In this document: positions 33,937 to 41,808 of the stretch, in pieces
Layout: each line of letters starts with the position of its first letter
Numbering within the stretch: the first letter of the stretch is position 1
Source of the DNA: Planctomycetaceae bacterium
GTDB lineage: Bacteria; Planctomycetota; Phycisphaerae; SM23-33
Reading direction: 5' to 3'
Length of the DNA: 64,000 bases
Assembly: GCA_039680605.1 (NCBI GenBank)
Contig: JBDKTA010000065.1
Location: 1 to 64,000 of the forward strand
Notes under the pieces: model-generated
Told to the model about the DNA's origin: nothing
The model's database searches: none
The model's input: the letters and a program-made list of their open reading frames with translations, nothing else
Program-made: the position numbers and the translations under genes

Positions 33937-35473
33937 CGCTGGGGGCCGGTGCGGCAGGGGCCGGACCGCGCTGACCGGCCAGGAAGTTGTTGCGGAAGTT
34001 GCGCAGTTCGCGGCAAGCGAGTTTGGGTTCGGCCGGATCGTGGCAGAGCCCGCCGTGGGGGATGTAGTGCGGGGTGGTGTCCGACAGGTCGCGCCAGCAG
34101 AGGCTCTCGACGAAGGGCTTGGACAGGCTCACGCGGAAGAACGCCTGCAGCCACTCGGCCTGGAGGCGCTGCGACCACGGGGCATGCCACTGCCCGGCCC
34201 GCACGATCGACTCCTTGCCCTCCCACGCGTCGGCGGGGTCGGCGGTGATGTCCGAGGGCACGCCGCAAGCCGTCACGTGAACGGGCTTGCTGAGGCTGAT
34301 GAACTCGTCGAGCAGGGCGCTGATCTGCATGAAGTCGCGCACACAGAACCCGTCCATCGCCACGCCCATGAACATCTGCAGACCGAAGGAGTCAAACTTG
34401 ACGCCGCTCTGGACGGCCATGTCGGCGTAGAGCATCGGCGGGATGGTGCGCTGGTTTCGGGCGTAGTACTCGCCCCAAGGCAGGACCAGCTCGATCATCA
34501 CCTGGCTGCGCGGGGCCATCTTCTTGACCAGCAGGCAGGTCATCCGCGTCAGCTCCATGAGCTGCTCGAAATTCAGGTTGAAGGCGTTGTGGGCGTGAAT
34601 GCCCGAGACCACGTTCCACACCTGCACCTGCTTGCTGTAGCGCTGCACGATGCGGCTGGCGTGCTCGAACACCAGCTCGCGCAGCGAGTCGAAGTCGTTC
34701 TCCCAGATGTACAGCCACTCCGGCACCGTCGCCGGGTCGAAGCTCAGCAGAGGCCCCGAGTGGATGGGCTTCTTGTGCTGCACGCCCCACTTGATCCAGT
34801 TGTCTGCCGCGGTGTAATCGTACTGCCGCTCCTTGGGCTCGATCTGCTTCCAGGGCAGCGGGATGCTGACGAAGTCGCACATCTCGCGAACACGGGTGCG
34901 GTAGTTGTCGGCGGTCTGGGCCAGGTCGATCTCACAGCCGAAAGTGGCCTTGGCGGCCGCCGGCGCCCGCCGGCGCGTCAGGAAGATGTCGGCGTGGAAC
35001 AGGGCGGCCTTTTCGCCCAGCGTGACAGTCTGTTCGAGGGCCTGGTCGGCCAGGGCGGCGGCCTCGGCGGGGTCGGCCGGTTTAAGCGACCGGGCGAACT
35101 TGCGGCGGACCTCGTCGAATTCCTTGTTGAGGCTCTCGGCGCCGACGTAGTCGAAGAGTCCCCAGTCTTCGCGTTTCTGGGCCAGGCGCATGATCTGCCC
35201 GCGGGCGATCTCGACGTTGAGGTTGTACGGCTCGCCCCGCTCGGGCAGGCGCGTGGTCGGCAGCATGAACGTGCCCGACGATCCGGCGTGCCACAGCAGC
35301 GCCAACCCGCAGGCCCCGGGGGCGTGCTTCATGCAGGAGATCTGCCCGTTGCTGGCCGCCAGGTCGGCGCGGACGGGAATATTGTCCTGGCCAAAGATGT
35401 ACGCCCCTGTCAGGTCGATCTGACTGGCCAACTTACCATCACGATATACGTCGAAGCGAAGCATATTTGACAA
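33923..35473 (-). CDS. GH10-like (endo-xylanase related) protein, possibly catalytically altered
   Basis: The 516 residues have an N-terminal beta-sandwich (about 1-150) and a TIM-barrel region recalling family GH10. YRTRVREMCDFVSIPLPWKQIEPKE-type text precedes, with strand motifs V-Q-V-W-N-V-V-S-G and P-V-H-V-T-A-C-G-V. In active GH10 enzymes these strands read W-D-V-V-N-E and x-x-T-E-x-D and carry the acid/base and nucleophile Glu. Here Gly291 and Cys403 replace them (my alignment by eye). No signal peptide is seen. It may bind rather than cut glycans, or act by another mechanism. Coupled to comEA. Confidence 0.7.
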   Translation of the reverse strand: MSNMLRFDVYRDGKLASQIDLTGAYIFGQDNIPVRADLAASNGQISCMKHAPGACGLALLWHAGSSGTFMLPTTRLPERGEPYNLNVEIARGQIMRLAQKREDWGLFDYVGAESLNKEFDEVRRKFARSLKPADPAEAAALADQALEQTVTLGEKAALFHADIFLTRRRAPAAAKATFGCEIDLAQTADNYRTRVREMCDFVSIPLPWKQIEPKERQYDYTAADNWIKWGVQHKKPIHSGPLLSFDPATVPEWLYIWENDFDSLRELVFEHASRIVQRYSKQVQVWNVVSGIHAHNAFNLNFEQLMELTRMTCLLVKKMAPRSQVMIELVLPWGEYYARNQRTIPPMLYADMAVQSGVKFDSFGLQMFMGVAMDGFCVRDFMQISALLDEFISLSKPVHVTACGVPSDITADPADAWEGKESIVRAGQWHAPWSQRLQAEWLQAFFRVSLSKPFVESLCWRDLSDTTPHYIPHGGLCHDPAEPKLACRELRNFRNNFLAGQRGPAPAAPAPSDEHP

Positions 35474-35487
35474 TCACAGCCACAGAA

Positions 35488-35590
35488 CTATGGAGTGCGG
35501 CGGCAGCAGCCGCCGCTTTCCCTGTTTCTGGGGCAACAGCTACCCAACAACATCCAAAGCGGCGGCTCTGGCCGCCGCACTCCACATGCG
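35488..35590. repeat. paired CTATGGAGTGCGGCGG palindromes
   Basis: Two inverted copies (35488-35520 and 35554-35584) lie upstream of the GH10-like gene. A GGCAGTGCGTT-type region and no gene follow to 35728. Confidence 0.75.
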
Positions 35591-35728
35591 TCTGGCCATG
35601 CCACCCCTTCCCGTGACTTACTAAGTAATGTACTGGCAGGCAGTGCGTTTTGGAACGATATGTTTGCCCAGACGTGCAAATCGCGGCCGGGTCACTTCAG
35701 TGACCCCGGAACGGATGCAACCGACCCC

Positions 35729-36571
35729 CTACGCCTTATAGACGTCCCTGTCCTGCTCGCGTTGGCGCTGCGAGGCCTGGGCGAGGGTCTTTTTTTCGCG
35801 CGAAGTGAGGCTGTTGAGCCCCTGCTGATGCACCTTGGCCAGGATGCGGTCGATCTCCTGGCGGTCGTCGGCGCGATTTTGCATCTTGCGCTTCCACGAG
35901 CTGCCCCCGCCCCGGCGCAGCGATTGCCACGCCCGCTCCAGGGCCGGCACGGCGTACACCCACGCCGCCCCCGCCAGCGCCCCGCCCAGGTGCGCCGCGT
36001 CGGCGACCCTGCCGGTCGAGCCGCGCCCCGCCAGACCGGAAAGCACCTGGAACGCCGACCACGCCACGAAAACAGCCGCCACCACCCGGATGGGCACCGG
36101 AATGATGATCAACAGCAGCCGCACGTGCGGAAACAGAAGCGCGCAGGCCACCACGATCGCCAGGACCCCTGCCGAGGCCCCGATCACGGGGGCCGACGAG
36201 ACCGCCACGTGGAACAGCCCGCCGGCGGCGCCGCAGATCAGGTAAAACGCCAGGAACCGCCGCGGGCCCCAGGCGCTCTCAAGCATCATCCCCACGAAGT
36301 ACAGCCCCAGCATGTTAAATGCCAGGTGCCACTCGTCAGTGTGCAGGAACTGGAACGAGAGGAACCGCCACACCTGCCACGCCTGCTTGGCCGACAGGAC
36401 CAGTGCATCTTGAACGTGGGGATAGCTCTTCTTCAGGACAACCTGCAGGACGAACATCGCCCCGTTGGCGATCAACAGGATCAGAACCATTCGCGACGGA
36501 CGCGGAAACGCCAGCGACATCGGGCCCCCGCCGCCGCCGCGCCAGTATGGGCGGTTGGACAACCCCATCAT
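35729..36571 (-). CDS. rhomboid family intramembrane serine protease with C-terminal extension
   Basis: Six membrane helices (about residues 28-215) form the rhomboid core. H-x-x-x-N is in WHLAFNMLGL, the catalytic Ser in GASAGV and the catalytic His in AAHLGGALAG. The last 60 residues form a cytoplasmic helix-loop-helix, E-I-D-R-I-L-A-K-V-H...L-T-S-R-E-K-K-T-L, a tail often found on rhomboids of this group. The start ATG overlaps the Nudix stop codon (ATGATG), with GGGAG as Shine-Dalgarno, so the two are coupled. Substrate unknown. Confidence 0.9.
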   Translation of the reverse strand: MMGLSNRPYWRGGGGGPMSLAFPRPSRMVLILLIANGAMFVLQVVLKKSYPHVQDALVLSAKQAWQVWRFLSFQFLHTDEWHLAFNMLGLYFVGMMLESAWGPRRFLAFYLICGAAGGLFHVAVSSAPVIGASAGVLAIVVACALLFPHVRLLLIIIPVPIRVVAAVFVAWSAFQVLSGLAGRGSTGRVADAAHLGGALAGAAWVYAVPALERAWQSLRRGGGSSWKRKMQNRADDRQEIDRILAKVHQQGLNSLTSREKKTLAQASQRQREQDRDVYKA

Positions 36572-37101
36572 GACTCCCGTTTAAGCCAGTATAGCGCCAA
36601 GGCCGCAATCGACTTGCCGTCGTGCAGCGTCCCGTCGCGAACCATTCGGCGCACGGCCGAGTCGGAATACACTTCCACCGTGATCCGCTCGTACTGTTCG
36701 AGGTTCTGCGGGCCGGCCGACAGGTTCGTCGCCAGGTAGGCGTGCATGACCTCGTCGGTGGTGCCCGGACCGGTGAAGAACTGCCCGAGCTTCTCGATGC
36801 GCCCGGCGACGTACCCGGTTTCTTCCGTCAGCTCGCGGGCGGCGCAGAGGTCGGGGTTCTCGCTGTCTTCGAGCATGCCGGCAGGCAGCTCCAGCAGGTC
36901 CTCGCCGACGGCGAACCGCTCGTTGCGGATCAGGGCGATCGAGCCGTCGTCGAGCACCGGCAGAATCACCGCCGCACCGCCGTAGTGTACAAAGTCGCGC
37001 TCGACAAGGCTGCCGTCGTCCATGCGCAACGTCACCTTGTACGCCGTCGCGACGCGACCCTGGTAAACGAGCTTCTGGCTTTCGAACTTGTGTGTTGGCA
37101 T
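36568..37101 (-). CDS. Nudix hydrolase, ADP-ribose pyrophosphatase-like
   Basis: The 177 residues contain a perfect Nudix box at 75-97: G-x5-E-x7-R-E-L-T-E-E-T-G (Gly75, Glu81, Arg89, Glu90, Glu93, Glu94). The upstream F-V-H-Y-G-G-A-A-V-I-L-P and G-E-D-L-L-E-L-P-A-G fit ADP-ribose/nucleotide-sugar hydrolases. FFTGPGTTDE downstream also fits. TATAAT ends six bases before the ATG, suggesting a leaderless or nearly leaderless mRNA. It is followed by the coupled rhomboid gene. Confidence 0.93.
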   Translation of the reverse strand: MPTHKFESQKLVYQGRVATAYKVTLRMDDGSLVERDFVHYGGAAVILPVLDDGSIALIRNERFAVGEDLLELPAGMLEDSENPDLCAARELTEETGYVAGRIEKLGQFFTGPGTTDEVMHAYLATNLSAGPQNLEQYERITVEVYSDSAVRRMVRDGTLHDGKSIAALALYWLKRES

Positions 37102-37123
37102 GAGGGGATTATAACAACCGGGA

Positions 37124-37258
37124 GGCAGTAAGCAGTAATCCGTAAACAGTAATCAGTAATCGGGTAATCAGTAATCGGGTTACTGGTTACTGTACTGGTT
37201 ACTGGTTACTGGTTACTGGTTACTGGTTACTGATTACCGGTTACTGATTACCGATTAC
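37124..37258. repeat. TTACTGG / CAGTAATC tandem array
   Basis: About 18 units of a 7-8 base repeat: AGTAATC on the left, TTACTGG in the middle and GATTACC on the right. It can fold on itself. It fills the gap between the Nudix gene and dxr. Confidence 0.85.
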
Positions 37259-37304
37259 GTGATTGCCAATATTTCCTTGGCAGCTAAGATAGCTGATTCA
37301 TGCC

Positions 37305-38459
37305 ATGAAAACTAAACGCGTAGCCATCCTCGGTTCCACCGGAAGCATCGGGCGCCAGGCGCTGGAGGTGATCGACTCCACGCCCGGGCTTTGTGCCTGC
37401 GCGCTGGCGGCGGGGGGCAATTGGGAACTGCTGGCTGAGCAGGCCCAGAAGTTCCGTCCGCAGACCATTGCCCTGGCGGACGGAAAGAATCACGCGGACC
37501 TGCGGTCGCGCCTCGGGGCGGGCGTCGAGGTGCTCAACGGTCCGGATGCAATGACCGAACTCGTCCGCCGAAGCCGCCCGGACATTCTTCTGACGGCCGT
37601 CGTCGGAGCAGCCGGTCTGGCGCCGACGCTGGCGGGGATCGAATGCGGGGCGGACCTGGCCATCGCCAACAAGGAAACGCTGGTGATGGCCGGGGCGGTC
37701 GTCATGCCCGCGGCCCGGGCAGCGGGCGTAGCCGTCCTGCCCGTCGACAGCGAGCACTCGGCGATTTTGCAGTGCCTCTCGGCCGGCAAGCGTTCGGAAG
37801 TGCGCCGGGTGATCATTACCGCCTCCGGCGGGGCGCTGCGCGACTGGCCCGCCGACACGGCCGAGTTCGCCACCGTAAAAGACGCTTTGAACCACCCCAC
37901 CTGGCAGATGGGGCCTAAGATTACCATAGACTCTGCCACGCTGATCAACAAAGCCCTGGAGATCGTCGAGGCACACTGGTTCTTCGACCTCGGGGCCGAC
38001 GAGATTGCGGTCGTCCTGCACGAGCAGTCAATCGTACATTCATTAGTGGAATACTGCGACGGGTCGGTGATCGCCCAGATGGGCCGGCCGGACATGACCG
38101 GGCCCATCGCCTACGCGCTGAGCCACCCCCACCGCCAGGTGCGCCGCGGGGCGCCGCTGGACCTGGCGGCTGTGGGAACGTTGACCTTCCGCCGCGTGGA
38201 GGGGCGATTCGCCCGCGCGGTGGACCTGGGGTTCGAAGCCATCCGCCGCGGCGGAACGGCCGGCGCCGTGCTCAACAGCGCCAACGAGGCGGCCGTGGCG
38301 GCGTTTCTGGCGGGCAAGATTCGGTTCGGCCGCATCGTCCCGCTGGTCGAAGAAATACTCAACCGCGCCCCCCGCGGCGGGCGCGACGTGACGCTGGACG
38401 CATTGATCGAGGCTGACGCCTGGGCCCGCCAGTGCGTAGCCGCGGCTATCGAGGGCTAA
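37305..38459 (+). CDS. dxr: 1-deoxy-D-xylulose 5-phosphate reductoisomerase
   Basis: Dxr converts DXP to MEP with NADPH in the non-mevalonate isoprenoid pathway. The 384 residues carry the NADPH loop A-I-L-G-S-T-G-S-I-G-R-Q, IANKETLV and the metal site PVDSEHSA. ITASGGAL follows, then the H-P-x-W-x-M-G-x-K-I-T-x-D-S-A-T motif and V-L-H-E-Q-S-I-V-H-S. Full length. The following rseP gene keeps the frequent dxr-rseP pairing, separated here by a palindromic repeat. Confidence 0.96.
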   Translation: MKTKRVAILGSTGSIGRQALEVIDSTPGLCACALAAGGNWELLAEQAQKFRPQTIALADGKNHADLRSRLGAGVEVLNGPDAMTELVRRSRPDILLTAVVGAAGLAPTLAGIECGADLAIANKETLVMAGAVVMPAARAAGVAVLPVDSEHSAILQCLSAGKRSEVRRVIITASGGALRDWPADTAEFATVKDALNHPTWQMGPKITIDSATLINKALEIVEAHWFFDLGADEIAVVLHEQSIVHSLVEYCDGSVIAQMGRPDMTGPIAYALSHPHRQVRRGAPLDLAAVGTLTFRRVEGRFARAVDLGFEAIRRGGTAGAVLNSANEAAVAAFLAGKIRFGRIVPLVEEILNRAPRGGRDVTLDALIEADAWARQCVAAAIEG

Positions 38460-38463
38460 CTTG

Positions 38464-38515
38464 GTGGCACAGGCTTTCCAGCCTGTGCTCCACAGCCTCC
38501 AAAGGCTGTGCCACC
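38464..38515. repeat. GTGGCACAGGC palindromes between dxr and rseP
   Basis: GTGGCACAGGCTTTCCAGCC-TGTG and CACAGCCTCCAAAGGCTGTGC-type arms. It ends 13 bases before the rseP ATG. Confidence 0.75.
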
Positions 38516-38528
38516 CAAAGAGGATTGC

Positions 38529-40655
38529 ATGCCGATATTAGCAGCGAGTATGGCGTATATGTGGTCGGAATGGCTTTGGCCGGTCGCCCTGATGGTGATG
38601 GGGTTGGCGGCGGTAGTCTTCTTCCACGAACTGGGACACTTCATCGCCGCCAAAGCGGTGGGCATCAAGGTCGAGCGGTTCGCCCTGGGATTTGGTCCGC
38701 GGCTGTTCGGCGGCAAATGGGGCGAGACGGACTTCTGCGTGAACCTGGTTCCCCTGGGCGGCTACGTCAAGATGCTCGGGCAGGAAGACGCCAAGGAGGT
38801 CCAGGACCACTACGAGGACCCGAGGGCGTATCCCAATAAATCCGTCGGAGCGCGGATGATCGTGATCGCCGCGGGGGTGGTGATGAACGTCATCTTCGCC
38901 GCGGCATTGTTCGTGACGGTCTGCATGGTCGGCATCGAAATGCAGGCGCCCGTCGCCGGCCGCGCCATACCGGGAATGCCCGCCGATACCGAAAAGATCG
39001 TCTGGACGACGCCGCAGGATCTGCCGCCCACGGCCGATCGCCCCGACACGGTCGGCCTGGAAGCCGGCGACCGGATCGTGAGCGTCAACGGAAAAGAAAT
39101 CACCACCTATCGCCAGCTCGTGCTCAAAGGCGCCTTCGCCGACAAGGGCGAAGTCTTCACCTTCGTCATCGAACGCCAGTTCCAGGGACGCACCTGGCGG
39201 GGCGCCATGCAGATGGCCACCACCCAGGGAAGAACCGCCGGATCGACGATGCGCATGTTCGGCATCGCCGCGGCGCCGGGGCGAACGCTGGCCGTCCCCC
39301 CTTATACCCTGCTGGACGTGCCCTTTGAGAACAAAGATGTGCTGACGGCCGTCAACGATCAGCCGATCCGCCACGGATGGGAACTGGATCCGCTCAGCCA
39401 GAAGCTCGACGGCAAGGGCGTCACCGTGACGGTGATGCGCAAGGTCGAGTCCGACGGCAAGGCGTTGAAGGAGCAGACGCTGACGGTGCAGCCGCGCCTG
39501 CAGACGGGGTCCAACGTCTTTTTCAAAAAGGACGGCACGGTCGTGCGCGCCTGGCCGCTGTGGATGGACAGCGAGGAGGCGCCCGACGGTTCGACAGTGC
39601 TCAAATATGTCGTGACCTTGAGCGACGGGTCGCGGAGAGAACTGCTCGATAGGGACCTGGCGTCAACGGGTTCGCCGCTGGACATCCTGGGCATGACGCC
39701 GCGGGCGGAAGTGGGCTGGATCTCCGAAGACTCCCCCGCCTCCCGCGCCGGGATGCTGCCCGGAGACAAGATCGTCCAAATCGGCGACATCTCCACGCCC
39801 ACCTACGAAGAGCTCCAGAAGGCCCTCAAGGATTCCGCCGGCCAGAGCATCGCCCTGACCGTCGAACGTGAAGGCAAGACTCTCGACCTGACAGCCGCTC
39901 CCAAGATGCAGAAGGACCAGGCGATTCTGGGGTTCGGTCGCGCGTCCGACATCTCGTCGACCATTGTGGCGGGCCTGCGCGAGAACTCACCGGTGGCTAA
40001 GAACGCCAAGGGACGCGTCCACAAAGGCGCGGCGCTGGTAAGCGTCAACGAGACTCCGGTGCGGACCTGGTTCGACGTGCGCCAGGCGCTCAACGCCTTG
40101 TCCGGCAAAGAGGTCACGCTGACGTTCCGCGACGGCGGCAAGGACATTCCCGTGGCGCTGGGCGTTCTCGATGCGGCGATGTATCAACCGCAGGACCTCG
40201 ACGTGAACCTGCTGGGTCCCGGCGCGGCCCAGCGCCCGCTGACGTTCGAGGTGCGCAAAGGCCCCCTCGAAGCCATCGCCTGGGGCGTCGGCGAATCGGC
40301 CGACTTCATCCGCGAAGCCTACATGAGCCTGCTGGCGCTGTTCCAGCGCAAGTTCCCGCTGTCGGGGATGACCGGGCCGCTGGGCATCGGCGGGCTGGCT
40401 ATCCAGGTCGGGCGCGAGAGCGTGGTGCAGTTCGTGTACTTCATGGCCATGATCTCGTGCTTCCTGGCGGTGATGAACTTCCTGCCGATCCCCGTCGTCG
40501 ACGGGGGCCACGCCGTGCTGCTGATTGTCGAGAAGGTCCGGGGCAAGCCCCTGCCGGCGCGGGTCGTCAACGCCATTCAGATGGTTGGATTGTTCCTGAT
40601 CCTCGGCGCATTCCTGGCCATCACCTTCAACGATCTGCTGCGGATGGTCAAGTAG
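38529..40655 (+). CDS. rseP: site-2 zinc metalloprotease RseP
   Basis: RseP performs regulated intramembrane proteolysis, classically of anti-sigma factors and signal-peptide remnants. From the ATG at 38529 (after AGAGG) the protein has 708 residues. H-E-L-G-H in the first membrane helix binds zinc, and L-P-I-P-V-V-D-G-G-H near the C-terminus supplies the third ligand. The periplasmic part is unusually long (about 110-600). It holds at least two PDZ domains (G-W-I-S-E-D-S-P-A-S-R-A-G-M-L-P-G-D is the clearest). The 3' end overlaps the convergent lipoprotein gene by 8 bases. Confidence 0.94.
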   Translation: MPILAASMAYMWSEWLWPVALMVMGLAAVVFFHELGHFIAAKAVGIKVERFALGFGPRLFGGKWGETDFCVNLVPLGGYVKMLGQEDAKEVQDHYEDPRAYPNKSVGARMIVIAAGVVMNVIFAAALFVTVCMVGIEMQAPVAGRAIPGMPADTEKIVWTTPQDLPPTADRPDTVGLEAGDRIVSVNGKEITTYRQLVLKGAFADKGEVFTFVIERQFQGRTWRGAMQMATTQGRTAGSTMRMFGIAAAPGRTLAVPPYTLLDVPFENKDVLTAVNDQPIRHGWELDPLSQKLDGKGVTVTVMRKVESDGKALKEQTLTVQPRLQTGSNVFFKKDGTVVRAWPLWMDSEEAPDGSTVLKYVVTLSDGSRRELLDRDLASTGSPLDILGMTPRAEVGWISEDSPASRAGMLPGDKIVQIGDISTPTYEELQKALKDSAGQSIALTVEREGKTLDLTAAPKMQKDQAILGFGRASDISSTIVAGLRENSPVAKNAKGRVHKGAALVSVNETPVRTWFDVRQALNALSGKEVTLTFRDGGKDIPVALGVLDAAMYQPQDLDVNLLGPGAAQRPLTFEVRKGPLEAIAWGVGESADFIREAYMSLLALFQRKFPLSGMTGPLGIGGLAIQVGRESVVQFVYFMAMISCFLAVMNFLPIPVVDGGHAVLLIVEKVRGKPLPARVVNAIQMVGLFLILGAFLAITFNDLLRMVK

Positions 40656-41568
40656 GCCCCGGCGACGCCGGCTCGCTGGGCTTGGGCGTGGCCAGAACCT
40701 GCGGAATGATGACCAGCACGGTCTCGAACTTCGCGCCGTCCTTCTCGCGCACCAGGAAGTGATGGCCGGGGCTGGAGCTGCTGGCCGACTGGGCGTTGGG
40801 ACCCACGATCAGGAAGTCGTTGGCGCGCACCGACAACTGGAACCGCAGGCTGTCGAAGTCGTACATGTCCTGGCGCAACTCGGACATGACGCGCCCGTCG
40901 CGAGTGAACAGACGCTGGCGGGTCTGCGCGTCGCGGATCTGCGGGGTGGCCGTCACCAGCACGTTCCAGGGTTCGTCCTCGTTGATCGTCCCCAGCAGGC
41001 TCATGAGATATTGCCCGGCGGGGTAGTCGCAGCCGCTGAGGGTGCGGTCAGGGCGCGAGACGAAGATCGTCGCCGGCGAATCGTCGTCCTTGAGCGGCAC
41101 CTCGACGCTCTTGCCCGGAAGGCAGTGCATGAGCCGGTCGGTGTAGCCCTTGGCGGTGAGGGCCTTGAGGATGCGCGCCAAGTCCGGCCACGTGTCGCGG
41201 CGACCCAGGCCCACGCGCAGACCGTTGCGCCCCAGGGCGGCTGCCCGCGCCGGGCCCAGAGGCTCTTCGTCAACATAGCTCCAGATCTCTTCCGACCCGC
41301 TGACGGTGCCGATCGGGGCCTCGATCGAAATCACCTGCAGACGCAGGATCAACACGTGCGTGCGCGGGTCCGGCGCGGCGCCGGGAACGACCTCCACCAC
41401 CGGATGAACCGTCTGCCCGATCCGGGCAACCAGGACCGGCTGGGTGGTCGTCGGCGGATTCTTGACAACCGCGCGGGGCGGCACGCCGATCTGCGAATCG
41501 TCCCCTTGCGGCTGACAGCCGCAACAGACCGCCAGCGCCAACGTGCATGCGATCGTCATGCGATTCAT
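40648..41568 (-). CDS. hypothetical lipoprotein
   Basis: The likely start is one of three closely spaced ATGs (41577, 41568, 41559), giving about 306 residues. MTIACTLALAVCCGC is a lipoprotein signal. The upstream part of the frame is encoded by a GGAT array and is not protein. Residues 45-300 have beta-rich segments such as V-L-I-L-R-L-Q-V-I-S-I-E-A-P, and end with F-E-T-V-L-V-I-I-P-Q. I do not recognise the family; the pattern recalls secretin-adjacent or pilus-associated lipoproteins, but that is a guess. It is convergent with rseP, overlapping 8 bases. Confidence 0.65.
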   Translation of the reverse strand: MNRMTIACTLALAVCCGCQPQGDDSQIGVPPRAVVKNPPTTTQPVLVARIGQTVHPVVEVVPGAAPDPRTHVLILRLQVISIEAPIGTVSGSEEIWSYVDEEPLGPARAAALGRNGLRVGLGRRDTWPDLARILKALTAKGYTDRLMHCLPGKSVEVPLKDDDSPATIFVSRPDRTLSGCDYPAGQYLMSLLGTINEDEPWNVLVTATPQIRDAQTRQRLFTRDGRVMSELRQDMYDFDSLRFQLSVRANDFLIVGPNAQSASSSSPGHHFLVREKDGAKFETVLVIIPQVLATPKPSEPASPGPT

Positions 41569-41631
41569 GCAAAACATGCTAGTTGCACATCGCAGGCAAG
41601 TCAACGAACAGTAGCGACGGCGGGAGGAAGA

Positions 41632-41667
41632 ATGGATGGATGGATGGATGGATGGATGGATGGATGA
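41632..41667. repeat. GGAT array upstream of the lipoprotein gene
   Basis: Nine GGAT units with no IVP gene. A GGAAGAATGGAATGTTGG run and the GGTGGCATGGCGACACGCG palindrome follow (41698-41740), the same arrangement as at 22000-22104. Confidence 0.8.
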
Positions 41668-41755
41668 AAGACCGGAAGAATGGAATGTTGGAAGAATGGG
41701 TGGCATGGCGACACGCGTTGTTCAGCGGGTCGCCATGATCGCAGCACCCGACGGG

Positions 41756-41808
41756 GAGCATGGGCGGGACGCCCATGCGACTCACGGGCGAGACGCCCGT
41801 GCTACTGC
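41756..41808. repeat. paired REP-like palindromes overlapping the hemL 3' end
   Basis: GCATGGGCGGGACGCCCATGC and CACGGGCGAGACGCCCGTG lie side by side. The second contains the hemL stop codon (41782-41784). Confidence 0.75.
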
